From the NCBI GenBank assembly GCA_963710625.1, contig CAVQBG010000029.1, positions 1 to 64,000 on the forward strand: a stretch of 64,000 bases of DNA. Reading direction: 5' to 3'. Below the pieces are notes generated by a model. It worked only from the letters and a program-made list of their open reading frames with translations. It was not told the origin of the DNA and did no database searches. Positions 9,080 through 17,927 of the stretch are shown here, piece by piece. The DNA is from Sva-07 sp963710625. Its GTDB lineage: Bacteria > Actinomycetota > Acidimicrobiia > Acidimicrobiales > Ilumatobacteraceae. A program made the position numbers and the translations under genes. Each line of letters starts with the position of its first letter. Position 1 is the stretch's first letter.

Positions 9080-9681
9080 GCAGCGGCCCCGTAGAGCCCT
9101 CGGGCGCGGATCACGTCGAGCACCGGTTGGGTGAGCAGATAGTCGAGCGGTCGACCGTCGGTGAAGCGGGCCCGCAGGTCGGTGCTCGACACCTCGAGGC
9201 GCGGCACCTCGACGCGAATCCAATCCACGTCGTCGGCGAGCTTCACGGGCTCGCCCGGACGGTCGACGACGACCAGGTGCGATCGTTCGAGCACCTCGTC
9301 CCAACGCGTCCACGTCTGCAGACCGGCGGCCGCATCGTCTCCGATGATCGTGTAGAACTCGGCGCCGGGATGCTCCGATGCGAGCACGTCCAACGTGTCG
9401 GCGGTGTAGCTCGGGCCGCCGAGATCGATCTCCTGTCGGCCGGCGAGCAGACCGGGGACGTCGCGAACTGCGGCATCGACCATCGCCAGGCGATCGAGCG
9501 CCGGCGTGATCTGCCGAGTGCCCTCCTTCTGCCATGGCACATTGGCCACCATCAACACCACGAGATCGAGGTCGAGGGCGTGACGGACGTTCACCGCGGT
9601 CACCAGATGGCCGACGTGAGGCGGATCGAACGTTCCCCCGAAGAGCCCGATACGGCGCAGCTGTTGGGCGGATCCGGGCAC
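9076..9681 (-). CDS. nadD: Nicotinate-nucleotide adenylyltransferase
   Basis: NadD makes deamido-NAD+ from nicotinate mononucleotide and ATP in NAD synthesis. The 201-residue product shows GLFGGTFDPPHVGH (the HxGH nucleotidyl-transfer motif), VPWQKEGTRQITP, and SSTDLRARF near the C-terminus (the family SSTxIR motif). The GTG start at 9681 is preceded by a GAGGG Shine-Dalgarno sequence at about 9686-9690. It leads the nadD-LCP-rsfS operon. Confidence 0.95.
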   Translation of the reverse strand: MPGSAQQLRRIGLFGGTFDPPHVGHLVTAVNVRHALDLDLVVLMVANVPWQKEGTRQITPALDRLAMVDAAVRDVPGLLAGRQEIDLGGPSYTADTLDVLASEHPGAEFYTIIGDDAAAGLQTWTRWDEVLERSHLVVVDRPGEPVKLADDVDWIRVEVPRLEVSSTDLRARFTDGRPLDYLLTQPVLDVIRARGLYGAAA

Positions 9682-9977
9682 GATTCCCTCACTTTATTGC
9701 CGCCGCGACGATTTCCGGCTCAACTGACCATGCCAGGGGTTGACAGGTCTGTTACTGTGAATCGCTCCCCCATATACCCCCGAGTACACGGTTTACGACG
9801 GTTTCCCCCGGGAATCCCTTCGTAGTCGGCGTCTGCCGCTCTTCGATCACATCGCCGGTCACGCATCAATCCCATGCGTGTACGGCGTTCCTTCGATCCG
9901 CATGGCCGATGCAGTGTGTCCGATGACACAGCCCTGGCCCGGAATCATCACGAACACGAACGGTTGTAGGAAACATC

Positions 9978-10805
9978 ATGAACGACTCCATTGGTCTCTA
10001 CTTGAACGACATCGGCAAGGTCCCTCTGTTGACCGCCGAAGATGAGCGCGAACTCTCCCGCGTCATCGAAGCCGGCCGCGAGGCCCAGGAGCAGCTCGAC
10101 GCCGGAAAGCGCAGCGCCGCCCTCAAGGCCAAGGTCGCCGCCGCCGCCGACGCAAAGGATCGGTTCATCCGCTCCAACCTCCGCCTGGTGGTCTCGATCG
10201 CCCGCCGCTACCCGCTCCCCCAGGGCATGGATCTGCTCGACCTGATCCAGGAGGGCAACCTCGGCCTCGAGCACGCCGTCGACAAGTTCGACTGGCGCCG
10301 TGGCTTCAAGTTCTCCACCTACGCCACGTTCTGGATCCGTCAGGCCATCGGTCGTGCGCTCGACCAGAAGGCCAGCCTCATCCGCATCCCCGGCGACCGC
10401 TCCGCCAGCCTCCGCGCGGCGCTGCGTCAGGCCTCCGGTGACGGCGAGACCCTCGACCAGACCAATGCCGAGCTCCATCGCCTCACCACACCGGTGAGCC
10501 TCGACAAGACCGTCGGCGACGACGGCGACGCCACGCTCGGTGACCTGATGGCCAACGGCGACGGCACCCCCGAGGACCACGTGATGACGCTGGTCGACAG
10601 CGAGTTGCTCGACGAACTGCTCGGCACGCTCGACGCCCGGGCACGTTTCGCCGTCGAGTCCCGCTTCGGACTGGTCGACGGTGAGCGAAAGAGCTTCCGC
10701 GAAGTCGGTGAGCAGCTCGGTGTCACCGCCGAGGCCGCCCGCCGCCTCGTGAGCCGTGCGGTCGCCGGCCTCCGTGACGACGCCGAACGCATTCTGGCGG
10801 TCTGA
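9978..10805 (+). CDS. Group 2 (SigB/HrdB-like) RNA polymerase sigma factor
   Basis: A 275-residue sigma-70 family protein without a long region 1.1. Region 1.2 is DSIGLYLNDIGKVPLLTAED, region 2 has SNLRLVVSIARRYP, MDLLDLIQEGNLGLEHAVDK and FKFSTYATFWIRQAI, region 3 has LDQTNAELHR, and region 4 is KSFREVGEQLGVTAEAARRL. The length and absence of an acidic N-terminus fit a non-essential primary-like factor rather than the housekeeping sigma. The ATG follows a TAGGAAA ribosome site. A strong terminator follows at 10845. The adjacent nadD gene is divergent, so the 296-base gap upstream should hold both promoters. Confidence 0.9.
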   Translation: MNDSIGLYLNDIGKVPLLTAEDERELSRVIEAGREAQEQLDAGKRSAALKAKVAAAADAKDRFIRSNLRLVVSIARRYPLPQGMDLLDLIQEGNLGLEHAVDKFDWRRGFKFSTYATFWIRQAIGRALDQKASLIRIPGDRSASLRAALRQASGDGETLDQTNAELHRLTTPVSLDKTVGDDGDATLGDLMANGDGTPEDHVMTLVDSELLDELLGTLDARARFAVESRFGLVDGERKSFREVGEQLGVTAEAARRLVSRAVAGLRDDAERILAV

Positions 10806-10844
10806 GCTTCAGATCAGCCAGAACCGGTATCGAAGAACTGCACT

Positions 10845-10880
10845 GGAGCGGTCGGAGCAATCCGACCGCTCCGGTCGTTT
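10845..10880 (+). terminator. Intrinsic terminator after the sigma-factor gene
   Basis: Perfect 12-bp stem GGAGCGGTCGGA (10845-10856) with TCCGACCGCTCC (10861-10872), GCAA tetraloop, followed within a few bases by GGTCGTTTTC. The position just after the sigma stop and before the DAHP synthase start fits rho-independent termination. Confidence 0.85.
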
Positions 10881-10902
10881 TCGGGCCCGGTAGCCTGAGC
10901 GG

Positions 10903-12261
10903 ATGTCCGAGAGCCGAGCCACCTGGTCGCCGTCGTCCTGGCACGACATGCCCGTCGGTCAGCAGCCAGAGTGGCCCGACGCCGGCGCGCTGGAGCAATC
11001 GCTCAAGCAGATCGCGTCGATGCCGCCACTGGTGTTCGCCGGCGAGGCACGCTCGTTGCAGGCCGAACTCGCACGCGTCGCCGGGGGACGCGCTTTTCTC
11101 CTCCAAGCCGGCGACTGTGCCGAGAGCTTCGAGGAGTTCTCCGCCGACAACATCCGCGAGAAGCTGCGCGTGATCCTCCAGATGGCGGTCGTGCTCACCT
11201 ATTCCGTCGGCGTCCCGATCGTCAAGGTCGGTCGGATCGCCGGCCAGTTCGCGAAGCCCCGCTCCTCCCCCACCGAGATGGTCGGCGAGTTGGAGCTGCC
11301 CTCGTTCCGGGGGCACATCGTCAACGATCCCAACGCCTCCGAAGCCGCCCGCATGCCGAACCCGGACCGGCTGGTGCAGGCATACCACCAGTCCGCATCG
11401 ACGCTCAACCTCCTGCGCGCCTTCACCAAGGGAGGCTTCGCAGACCTGTCGCGGGTGCACGCGTGGACGCAGGAATTCGTGGCATCGAGCCCCGAAGGTG
11501 AACGCTACGAGAGCGTCGCCGCCGAGATCGAACGGGCCCTCGCGTTCATGAGCGCCTGCGGCATCGACACCGAGTCCAACCCGAATCTGTCGCAAGTCGA
11601 CGTCTTCACCTCGCACGAAGCGCTGATCCTCGGCTACGAGGAGGCGCTCACCCGCCAGGACTCGCTGACCGGCGCCTGGTTCGACTGCTCGGCGCACATG
11701 CTCTGGATCGGCGAACGCACCCGCGATCTCGACGGCGCCCACGTGGAGTTCCTCCGTGGTGTCGGCAATCCGATCGGCTGCAAGATCGGCCCCACCACCA
11801 GCGCCGACTTCGTGCTCGAGCTCTGCGAGGTCCTCAACCCGTCTCGCATCCCCGGTCGTCTCACGCTGATCACGCGTATGGGCGCCGACAAGATCGAACA
11901 CGGGTTGCGCCCACTGCTCCGTGCGGTCACCGACGCCGGCCACCCCGTTGTGTGGGCGTGCGATCCGATGCACGGCAACACCTACACCGCTGGCAACGGA
12001 CGCAAGACACGCCACTTCGACGACGTCGTCGCGGAGATCGGCGGGTTCGTCAGAGCGCACCGAGCCGAGGGCACCTGGCCCGGCGGCATCCACATCGAGC
12101 TCACCGGTGAGAACGTCACCGAGTGCCTGGGCGGCGGCGACGACCTGTCCGACGCCGACCTCGATCATCGCTACGAGACGGTGTGCGACCCACGGCTCAA
12201 TGCCCGCCAGAGCGTCGACCTGTCGTTCCGGGTCGCCGAACTCCTCCGCCAGTTCACCTGA
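10903..12261 (+). CDS. aroG: Type II 3-deoxy-7-phosphoheptulonate (DAHP) synthase
   Basis: Catalyses the first step of the shikimate pathway, joining phosphoenolpyruvate and erythrose 4-phosphate. The 452-residue length and motifs fit the plant/actinobacterial type II class: FLLQAGDCAESF, VGRIAGQFAKPRS, HEALILGYEEALTR, GNPIGCKIGP and WACDPMHGNTY. Metal-ligand positions (the GDC cysteine, late histidine and DPMHGN segment) are present. It sits alone between a terminator and a short gap before the serine hydrolase gene. The start ATG at 10903 gives the usual short N-terminal extension. Confidence 0.95.
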   Translation: MSESRATWSPSSWHDMPVGQQPEWPDAGALEQSLKQIASMPPLVFAGEARSLQAELARVAGGRAFLLQAGDCAESFEEFSADNIREKLRVILQMAVVLTYSVGVPIVKVGRIAGQFAKPRSSPTEMVGELELPSFRGHIVNDPNASEAARMPNPDRLVQAYHQSASTLNLLRAFTKGGFADLSRVHAWTQEFVASSPEGERYESVAAEIERALAFMSACGIDTESNPNLSQVDVFTSHEALILGYEEALTRQDSLTGAWFDCSAHMLWIGERTRDLDGAHVEFLRGVGNPIGCKIGPTTSADFVLELCEVLNPSRIPGRLTLITRMGADKIEHGLRPLLRAVTDAGHPVVWACDPMHGNTYTAGNGRKTRHFDDVVAEIGGFVRAHRAEGTWPGGIHIELTGENVTECLGGGDDLSDADLDHRYETVCDPRLNARQSVDLSFRVAELLRQFT

Positions 12262-12274
12262 TCGGCGGGCGACG

Positions 12275-13114
12275 GTGACGGCGCTCGAGCTCACCGCAGC
12301 CTGGCCCGTACCCCATGTCTCCGCCGCGGTTCTGAGCGCCGGGAGCGTCGTCGGCACGATCGGCGATCCCGATCGGGTCCAGCGGTTGGCCTCGATCTCG
12401 AAGCCGATGAGTGCATGGGCGATCCTGGTCGCTGTCGAAGAGGGCGTCGTCTCACTCGACCAACCGGTGGGCCAGCCCGGCTGCACGCTGCGCCACCTCC
12501 TCGCCCACGCGGGCGGGTACGCATTCGAGGGAGCGGAGCCGATCGCTCGACCGGAGACGAGGCGCATCTACTCCAACAGCGGGTTCAGTCTCGCCGCTCG
12601 GGCGATCGAAGCGGCGACCGACATGATGTTCGCCGACTATCTCCACGAGGCGATCTTCGTCCCGCTCGCGATGACTGCGAGCGCCCTCCGCGGCTCGGCC
12701 GCTGCGGGTGTTCGGTCGAATCTCGCCGACACGTGCCGGTTCGTCGCCGAGGTGATGCGACCCACACTGATCCACACCTCCACCGCTGCGGACGCCCAAC
12801 GCACGCACTACCCGACGCTCGCAGGTATCGTTCCCGGCGTGGGTCGCTATGCGCAGTGCCCCTGGGGACTGGGATTCGAGGTTCGCGGCGCCAAGGAGCC
12901 GCACTGGACCGGAACGGCGAACTCGCCGCGCACGTTCGGCCATTTCGGCGGGTCGGGCACCATGTTCTGGATCGACCCCGACCGGGATCTCGCGCTGGTC
13001 GCGCTGGCCGACCGCGACTTCGACGAGTGGGCCCCGGTTGCATTGGAGGCGTGGCCCGCACTGTCCGATGCGGTGATCGCCGAGTACGCCGACCCATCGG
13101 GAGCCGTCCGGTGA
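12275..13114 (+). CDS. Serine beta-lactamase-like hydrolase (class C/PBP fold)
   Basis: A 279-residue serine hydrolase of the beta-lactamase/PBP4-like superfamily. It has the nucleophile tetrad SISK (in LASISKPMSAW), the YSN motif (IYSNSGFSLAARA) and a late HFGGSG box replacing KTG. It lacks a signal peptide, so a cytoplasmic esterase is as likely as a penicillin-interacting protein. The GTG at 12275, 13 nt after aroG, was chosen because the homologous region starts directly after it. Its stop overlaps the next gene by GTGA. Confidence 0.85.
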   Translation: MTALELTAAWPVPHVSAAVLSAGSVVGTIGDPDRVQRLASISKPMSAWAILVAVEEGVVSLDQPVGQPGCTLRHLLAHAGGYAFEGAEPIARPETRRIYSNSGFSLAARAIEAATDMMFADYLHEAIFVPLAMTASALRGSAAAGVRSNLADTCRFVAEVMRPTLIHTSTAADAQRTHYPTLAGIVPGVGRYAQCPWGLGFEVRGAKEPHWTGTANSPRTFGHFGGSGTMFWIDPDRDLALVALADRDFDEWAPVALEAWPALSDAVIAEYADPSGAVR

Positions 13115-13575
13115 CCACCTTCAGCCACGGCGACCGGATCCGTTACGCCACCACCGGCGAAGACGGCCTGCCGCTGGTGCGCTATGGGTTCATCGGCGGA
13201 GTGACCAGCCCCGACGGCCCGATCGTCGTGATGCTCGACGGCGAACTGGGTGGCGACGTGGTCGAGCCCGAGCACGTCGAGCCGGTACACATCTGCAACG
13301 TCACGCTCACCCTGGCCGGCTCCGACCTGCTCGACGACCCGTCGCTCCGCCAGGGACTCGTGAACCTCTGGGCCGCCGAAGCCGAGAGCGCCGGCCTCCA
13401 GATCGCGTCGCTGCACTGCATCGGCACTGGCGTGCGCGACTCCAGCGAGGGATACGCGCTCGCTGAGCTGTCGAGCGGCGGCGAGCAGTACGTGCTGCGC
13501 GCCACGCTCTGCCTCACGCAGTACGACGCGATCGTCGTCCACGCCGACCGCCCCAACCGCTGGGAAGTCCTGTAA
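13111..13575 (+). CDS. Conserved hypothetical protein coupled to the serine hydrolase
   Basis: A 154-residue soluble protein that I do not recognise. The first third looks like a small beta-barrel (HGDRIRYATTGEDGLPLVRY, IVVMLDGELGGDVVEPEHVE), reminiscent of a Tudor/SH3-like module. The rest is mixed alpha/beta (LRQGLVNLWAAEAESAGLQI) with no catalytic motif. The GTG start overlaps the upstream stop, so the pair is co-translated. A palindromic repeat follows the stop. Confidence 0.6.
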   Translation: MTTFSHGDRIRYATTGEDGLPLVRYGFIGGVTSPDGPIVVMLDGELGGDVVEPEHVEPVHICNVTLTLAGSDLLDDPSLRQGLVNLWAAEAESAGLQIASLHCIGTGVRDSSEGYALAELSSGGEQYVLRATLCLTQYDAIVVHADRPNRWEVL

Positions 13576-13580
13576 CTGTG

Positions 13581-13605
13581 ACGCCAGGGGTCTGACCCCT
13601 GGCGT
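13581..13605. repeat. Palindromic repeat family A, copy 1
   Basis: ACGCCAGGGGTC and GACCCCTGGCGT form 12-bp perfect arms around a single T. The element lies between convergent genes, so it may also terminate both. It shares the CAGGGGTC-N-GACCCCTG core with 21197-21227 and 57618-57646, while the outer arm bases differ but still pair. Confidence 0.85.
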
Positions 13606-13613
13606 AACACCGG

Positions 13614-14816
13614 TCAGCTCAGGCGTTCGATGATCATGGCCATGCCCTGGCCACCACCGACACACATCGTCTCGAGGCCGATCGTCTTGTCCTCGGCCTG
13701 GAGGTTGTTGATCAGGCTGGTCATGATGCGGGCGCCGGTCATGCCGAACGGGTGACCGAGCGCGATTGCCCCACCGTTGACGTTGACCTTGTCGAGGCCG
13801 AACCCGAGGTGCTTGGCCGACGGGATGACCTGCGCGGCGAACGCCTCGTTGATCTCCACCAGGTCGATGTCGTCGGCGCTCATGCCGGCACGCTCCATCG
13901 CCATCCGGCTCGCGCCGATCGGCCCGAGGCCCATGATCTCCGGGTTGAGACCGGTCACACCCGACGAGATGATCCGAGCCAGCGGCGTCAAGCCGAGTTG
14001 GGCAGCCTTGGAGTCGCTCATCACCATCACGGCGGCGGCGCCGTCGTTGAGCGGGCACGCGTTGCCGGCAGTGATCTCGCCGTCGGGGCGGAACACCGGC
14101 TTGAGCTGGGCGAGCTTCTCGACGGTGGTGCCGTCGCGCGGCCCGTCGTCGGTCGACACGACGGTGCCATCCGGAAGCGTCAGCGGCGTGATCTCGTTCT
14201 CGAAGTGGCCCCGCTTCACCGCGGCGACGGCACGCTGCTGGCTGCGGGCACCGAACTCGTCCATCTCCTCGCGGGTGACCCCCTCGATCTCACGGACGTT
14301 CTCGGCGGTCTGCCCCATCGCGATGTAGAAGTCGGGCAAGCCCTCGGGCGGCGTCCACGTCGGCTGACCACCCTGAGCGCGCAGGGCGGTGCGCTCGCCG
14401 GGGCCGGCGAAGATCGGGTTGGGGGCCGTGTCGCTGGCGCCGTTGCCGTAGCGGCTGACGGCCTCGACACCGGCGGCGATGAAACAGTCGCCTTCGCCAG
14501 CCTTGATCGCGTGGGCGGCCATGCGGATCGTCTGGAGGCTGGAGGAGCAGTAGCGGTTGACGGTCACGCCCGGGACGTCGTCGAGCCCGGCCATGCCGGC
14601 GACCATCCGGCCGATGTTGAACCCGGCCTCTCCCGCCGGCTGGCCGCAGCCCATGATCAGGTCCTCGATGTCCGACGCCGACACCTGTGGCACCTTGGCC
14701 ATCAGCGCCCGGACGATCTGTGCGGCCATGTCATCAGGCCGCAGGTCGACGAGCGAACCCTTGACGGCGCGCCCGATCGGGCTGCGGGAGGTGGCGACGA
14801 TCACTGCTTCGGTCAT
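13614..14816 (-). CDS. Acetyl-CoA C-acyltransferase (thiolase)
   Basis: A 400-residue thiolase that cleaves or forms 3-ketoacyl-CoA. The reactive cysteine lies in VNRYCSSSLQTI. The second active-site block is LVEINEAFAAQVIPSA, and the C-terminal blocks are NVNGGAIALGHPFGMTGAR and ETMCVGGGQGMAMI, carrying the GHP histidine and the CxG cysteine. The ATG at 14816 (MTEAVIVATSRSPIG) matches the usual family start; an upstream in-frame ATG would add an unlikely extension. Substrate specificity cannot be read from sequence; fatty-acid or steroid degradation is plausible given the nearby P450 and acyl-CoA enzymes. Confidence 0.93.
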   Translation of the reverse strand: MTEAVIVATSRSPIGRAVKGSLVDLRPDDMAAQIVRALMAKVPQVSASDIEDLIMGCGQPAGEAGFNIGRMVAGMAGLDDVPGVTVNRYCSSSLQTIRMAAHAIKAGEGDCFIAAGVEAVSRYGNGASDTAPNPIFAGPGERTALRAQGGQPTWTPPEGLPDFYIAMGQTAENVREIEGVTREEMDEFGARSQQRAVAAVKRGHFENEITPLTLPDGTVVSTDDGPRDGTTVEKLAQLKPVFRPDGEITAGNACPLNDGAAAVMVMSDSKAAQLGLTPLARIISSGVTGLNPEIMGLGPIGASRMAMERAGMSADDIDLVEINEAFAAQVIPSAKHLGFGLDKVNVNGGAIALGHPFGMTGARIMTSLINNLQAEDKTIGLETMCVGGGQGMAMIIERLS

Positions 14817-14840
14817 GCAACCGAGCGTAACGATGACGGG

Positions 14841-14884
14841 CGCGATGAGCGAAAGCACCGGATACGGGGGGCTCGCTCATCGCG
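14841..14884. repeat. Palindromic repeat family B, copy 1
   Basis: Imperfect dyad beginning CGCGATGAGCGA and ending CTCGCTCATCGCG around a CCGGATACGGGG core. It lies between the divergent thiolase and ROK genes. The same element recurs at 15766-15807 and, inverted, at 62364-62405 and 62426-62465. Confidence 0.85.
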
Positions 14885-14912
14885 TGGGTGCGGGGAGGTA
14901 GGTTCGGCGGCG

Positions 14913-15761
14913 ATGGAACAGGTGGTGGCAGCGCTCGACGTGGGTGGGACGTCGATCAAGTCGGGTGTCGTGCGGGGCGACACGGCGGCTGATCCCGTGG
15001 TGGAACTCGGGCCGGCGCTGCCGACGCTCGCGCAGTCCGACGCCGAGACGATCCTGGCTCGACTCGCCGAGATGGCCGACCACGCACTCGCTCTGGACGA
15101 TGCCGCGGTCGGTCTGGCGATCGCGATCTGCGGTCCGTTCGACCTCGCGGCCGGCGAGTCACGAATGCGAGGGGTTGCCAAGTTCGAGGACATCTACGGC
15201 ATCGACCTGCGATCGGTCCTGCGCGAGCGAACGAGGATCGGCGACCGGCCGATCAGGTTCGCTCGCGACGCCGAATCGGCCGGCACCGGGGAGGCACTGA
15301 CCGGTGCCGGCCGTGGTGTCGACCGCGTGCTGACCATCACGCTCGGCACGGGCATGGGCACCTGCGTCACCGACCATGCGTGGCCGGTGGAGTTCATCGA
15401 CGACTTCGGTGTCGAGCACCTCGGGATGCGTCCGACACCGTGGGACGGCCGTTCCGACGACGTGTTGTCCGCGCGTGGCCTCGCCGACCGGCTCGGCGTC
15501 GCCATGGCCGATCTCCAGGCAGCGGTCGACGATCCCCTCAACGGCGAGGTCGTGTACGACCACGGCCATCGGCTCGGCGAGTTCCTCGCCCCGGTGACCG
15601 TCGAGTTCGACGTCCAGCTCATCGTGATCGGCGGCGGACTCTCTGCGGCGTTCGACCGGTTCGGCCCGGCGATCCAGGCACATCTCGACATCCCCGTGCG
15701 TCCGATCGCGCTCGGCGCCGCCGGCCCCATCCTCGGCGCGGTCCACCTCACGTTCTCCTGA
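14913..15761 (+). CDS. ROK-family sugar kinase
   Basis: A 282-residue ROK protein of the actin-like ATPase fold. Phosphate motif 1 is ALDVGGTSIKSGVV; RFARDAESAGTGEAL and VLTITLGTGMGT supply the catalytic Asp region and the ROK G-T-G loop, and LIVIGGGLSAAFDR is the adenosine motif. The usual zinc-binding CxCGxxGC segment is missing, as in polyphosphate-glucokinase-like members, so glucose or another hexose is a guess. It is flanked on both sides by family B palindromes. Confidence 0.85.
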   Translation: MEQVVAALDVGGTSIKSGVVRGDTAADPVVELGPALPTLAQSDAETILARLAEMADHALALDDAAVGLAIAICGPFDLAAGESRMRGVAKFEDIYGIDLRSVLRERTRIGDRPIRFARDAESAGTGEALTGAGRGVDRVLTITLGTGMGTCVTDHAWPVEFIDDFGVEHLGMRPTPWDGRSDDVLSARGLADRLGVAMADLQAAVDDPLNGEVVYDHGHRLGEFLAPVTVEFDVQLIVIGGGLSAAFDRFGPAIQAHLDIPVRPIALGAAGPILGAVHLTFS

Positions 15762-15765
15762 TCAC

Positions 15766-15807
15766 GCGATGAGCGCCAGCCCCGGATACGGGGGTCTGGC
15801 TCATCGC
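15766..15807. repeat. Palindromic repeat family B, copy 2
   Basis: Starts GCGATGAGCGCC, has a CCGGATACGGGG core and ends GGCTCATCGC. It sits between the convergent ROK kinase and PIG-L genes, in the same orientation as copy 1. Confidence 0.85.
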
Positions 15808-15825
15808 ACGGCCGGGCGGACCTCG

Positions 15826-16554
15826 TCAGCGGGTGTCGAGGACGCGGAAGAGTTCGGCGCTGCGGCCGTCGGGGAGGCCGCGTTCCGCGGCGATCTGCTG
15901 GAAACGCTCACGGATGCGCTGCTCCATCCCGTCGGGATCGGTGAGCTGGCTGACGTGGCAGCGCAACGCCCGCATCTTTCGGTCCATCTGATCGGTGACG
16001 TCGACGTGCTCGAGGCCCTCGGAGCCGCCCATCGGGCCGGCCTGCACCCACACCTCCTGCACCTTCCAATCGTCGAGTTCGGCACACGGCGTGCCCGGGA
16101 AGGCGAACGGGTTGCGGGCGTCGGGGTAGACCGCGCACATCGTCGCCTCACCCGTGGCGGTGTGGTCGGGGTGTGACCCGTACGTCGAGGCGAGATTGCG
16201 GATCGGCGACTGGGCGATCACCACGTGCGGGCGGACCTGGCGGATCACCAGGCTGATGTCGTGGCGGAGTTCCATCGTCACCTCGACGGTGCCATCCATG
16301 AACCCGAGGAACCGCAGATCGGTCACACCGACCTCGGCCGCCGCCTTCGTCTGCTCCTCGCGCCGGATCGCTGCCATCTCGCTGCGGGGGATCGAGTGGT
16401 CGAATCCGCCGGCCTGGCCGTCGGTCACGAGGCAGTAGACGACCTCGACACCGGCGTCGGTGAGCACGGCGACGGTGCCGGCCGAGCCGAAGTCGACGTC
16501 GTCGGGATGTGCGGTGACGACGAGGACACGTTCGATCTCGGAGAATTCCAGCAT
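15826..16554 (-). CDS. PIG-L family (LmbE-like) deacetylase
   Basis: A 242-residue zinc-dependent N-deacetylase of the MshB/LmbE family. The metal-binding AHPDD motif is at VVTAHPDDVDFGSAG, and SHPDHTATGEA supplies the distal histidine. MshB and Mca act on mycothiol precursors or conjugates in actinobacteria; this protein could belong to that pathway, but the substrate cannot be fixed from sequence. The ATG at 16554 was chosen because upstream sequence lacks family features. Divergent from the P450 gene. Confidence 0.9.
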   Translation of the reverse strand: MLEFSEIERVLVVTAHPDDVDFGSAGTVAVLTDAGVEVVYCLVTDGQAGGFDHSIPRSEMAAIRREEQTKAAAEVGVTDLRFLGFMDGTVEVTMELRHDISLVIRQVRPHVVIAQSPIRNLASTYGSHPDHTATGEATMCAVYPDARNPFAFPGTPCAELDDWKVQEVWVQAGPMGGSEGLEHVDVTDQMDRKMRALRCHVSQLTDPDGMEQRIRERFQQIAAERGLPDGRSAELFRVLDTR

Positions 16555-16655
16555 CCGACCAGTCAACGCCAGATCGACGCCGTTCTCAACTCGGACACGG
16601 GATCGTGGCCTATCGACTGCGGGGCCTCGACGGTGGTCCCGTACAGTCGCGGGCC

Positions 16656-17927
16656 ATGACGATGCACGCGCCGTTCGACCAGGTCGCACTCGACGACTTC
16701 GACCTCTCCGACCCGGAGTTCTGGCTCGCTCCTCGCACGTTCCGCGAGGGAGCGTTCAGGACGCTGCGCGACACGCCGGGCCTCGTGCACTACGACGAGC
16801 GCGAGATCCCCGACCTACCGTTCCCGCCCGGCCCCGGTTACTGGGCGCTCACCCGCCACGACGACATCTGGCACGTCAGCCGCAACCCGAAGCTGTTCTG
16901 CTCGGGTCAGGGCGGATCGAACATCGGGGATCTCCCCCAGGAGATGAGCGAGTTCTTCGGCTCGATGATCAACATGGACGACCCGAAGCACTTCCGCCTC
17001 CGCTCGATCGTGTCGAAGGGATTCACCCCGAGGGAGATCACCGCCGTCGAAGACGTGGTCAAGACGAAGGCGAACGAGATCATCGACCGTCTCCTCGCCG
17101 ACTTCCCCGACACGACCTGTGACTTCGTCGAACACGTTGCTGCGGCGCTGCCCCTCGAGATCATCTGCGACATGATGGGCATCCCGTCCGACGACTACGC
17201 CAAGGTCTTCAAGTGGACGAACACGATCCTCGGCGGCGGCGACCCCGACTTCGTCACCTCGTACGAGGACCTGATGGGCCAGGCGCTCGAGATGTTCATG
17301 TACGCGCAGGCCCTGGGCGAGGCCCGCAAGGCCGACCCGCAAGACGACATCACGAGCGTGATGATGGCCGCCGAGGTCGACGGCGAACAGCTGACCGCCC
17401 AGGAGTTCGGATCGTTCTTCATCCTCCTCGTGGTCGCCGGGAACGAGACCACCCGCAATGCGATCAGCCACGGCATGAAGGCGCTCACCGACTTCCCGGA
17501 CCAGAAGGCGATCTGGTTCGACGACTTCGATGCGCATTCCAAGACCGCCGTCGAGGAGATCGTCCGGTGGGGCACGCCGGTGATCCACTTCCGGCGCACC
17601 GCCACGGAGGACACCGAGATCGCCGGCCAGCCGATCAAGGCCGGCGAGAAGGTGGTCATGTGGTACAACTCGGGCAACCGCGACGAGCGGGTCTTCGAGC
17701 ACCCGTACACGTTCGACGTGCTCCGCCCACCGAACCCTGCACAGATCGGGTTCGGTGCGGGCGGTCCGCACTTCTGCCTCGGCGCCAACCTCGCTCGCCG
17801 CGAGATCACCGTCATGTTCGACGTGATCCGCACCCGGCTCCCCTCGCTGCGGATCACCAGCGAGCCGGATTATCTCCAGAGCGGATTCATCAACGGCATC
17901 AAACGGCTGCAGTGTGCCTGGGACTGA
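16656..17927 (+). CDS. Cytochrome P450
   Basis: A 423-residue soluble bacterial P450. The I-helix has VVAGNETTRNAISH, the K-helix ExxR lies in AVEEIVRWGTPV, and the heme-thiolate loop is FGAGGPHFCLGANLAR. The sequence resembles the actinobacterial CYP125/CYP142/CYP124 group, which hydroxylates sterol or lipid side chains; that subfamily call is tentative. No ferredoxin or reductase gene lies beside it. Its 3' end overlaps the next gene by 14 nt. Confidence 0.95.
   Translation: MTMHAPFDQVALDDFDLSDPEFWLAPRTFREGAFRTLRDTPGLVHYDEREIPDLPFPPGPGYWALTRHDDIWHVSRNPKLFCSGQGGSNIGDLPQEMSEFFGSMINMDDPKHFRLRSIVSKGFTPREITAVEDVVKTKANEIIDRLLADFPDTTCDFVEHVAAALPLEIICDMMGIPSDDYAKVFKWTNTILGGGDPDFVTSYEDLMGQALEMFMYAQALGEARKADPQDDITSVMMAAEVDGEQLTAQEFGSFFILLVVAGNETTRNAISHGMKALTDFPDQKAIWFDDFDAHSKTAVEEIVRWGTPVIHFRRTATEDTEIAGQPIKAGEKVVMWYNSGNRDERVFEHPYTFDVLRPPNPAQIGFGAGGPHFCLGANLARREITVMFDVIRTRLPSLRITSEPDYLQSGFINGIKRLQCAWD

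Noticed and set aside
7421..9094. Long plus-strand frame over the LCP gene
   Set aside because: Arg/His/Asp-rich shadow of the LCP coding strand, without a ribosome site or motifs.
9740..9745. TTGACA hexamer between nadD and the sigma-factor gene
   Set aside because: No acceptable -10 hexamer lies 16-19 bases downstream, so I did not call a promoter.
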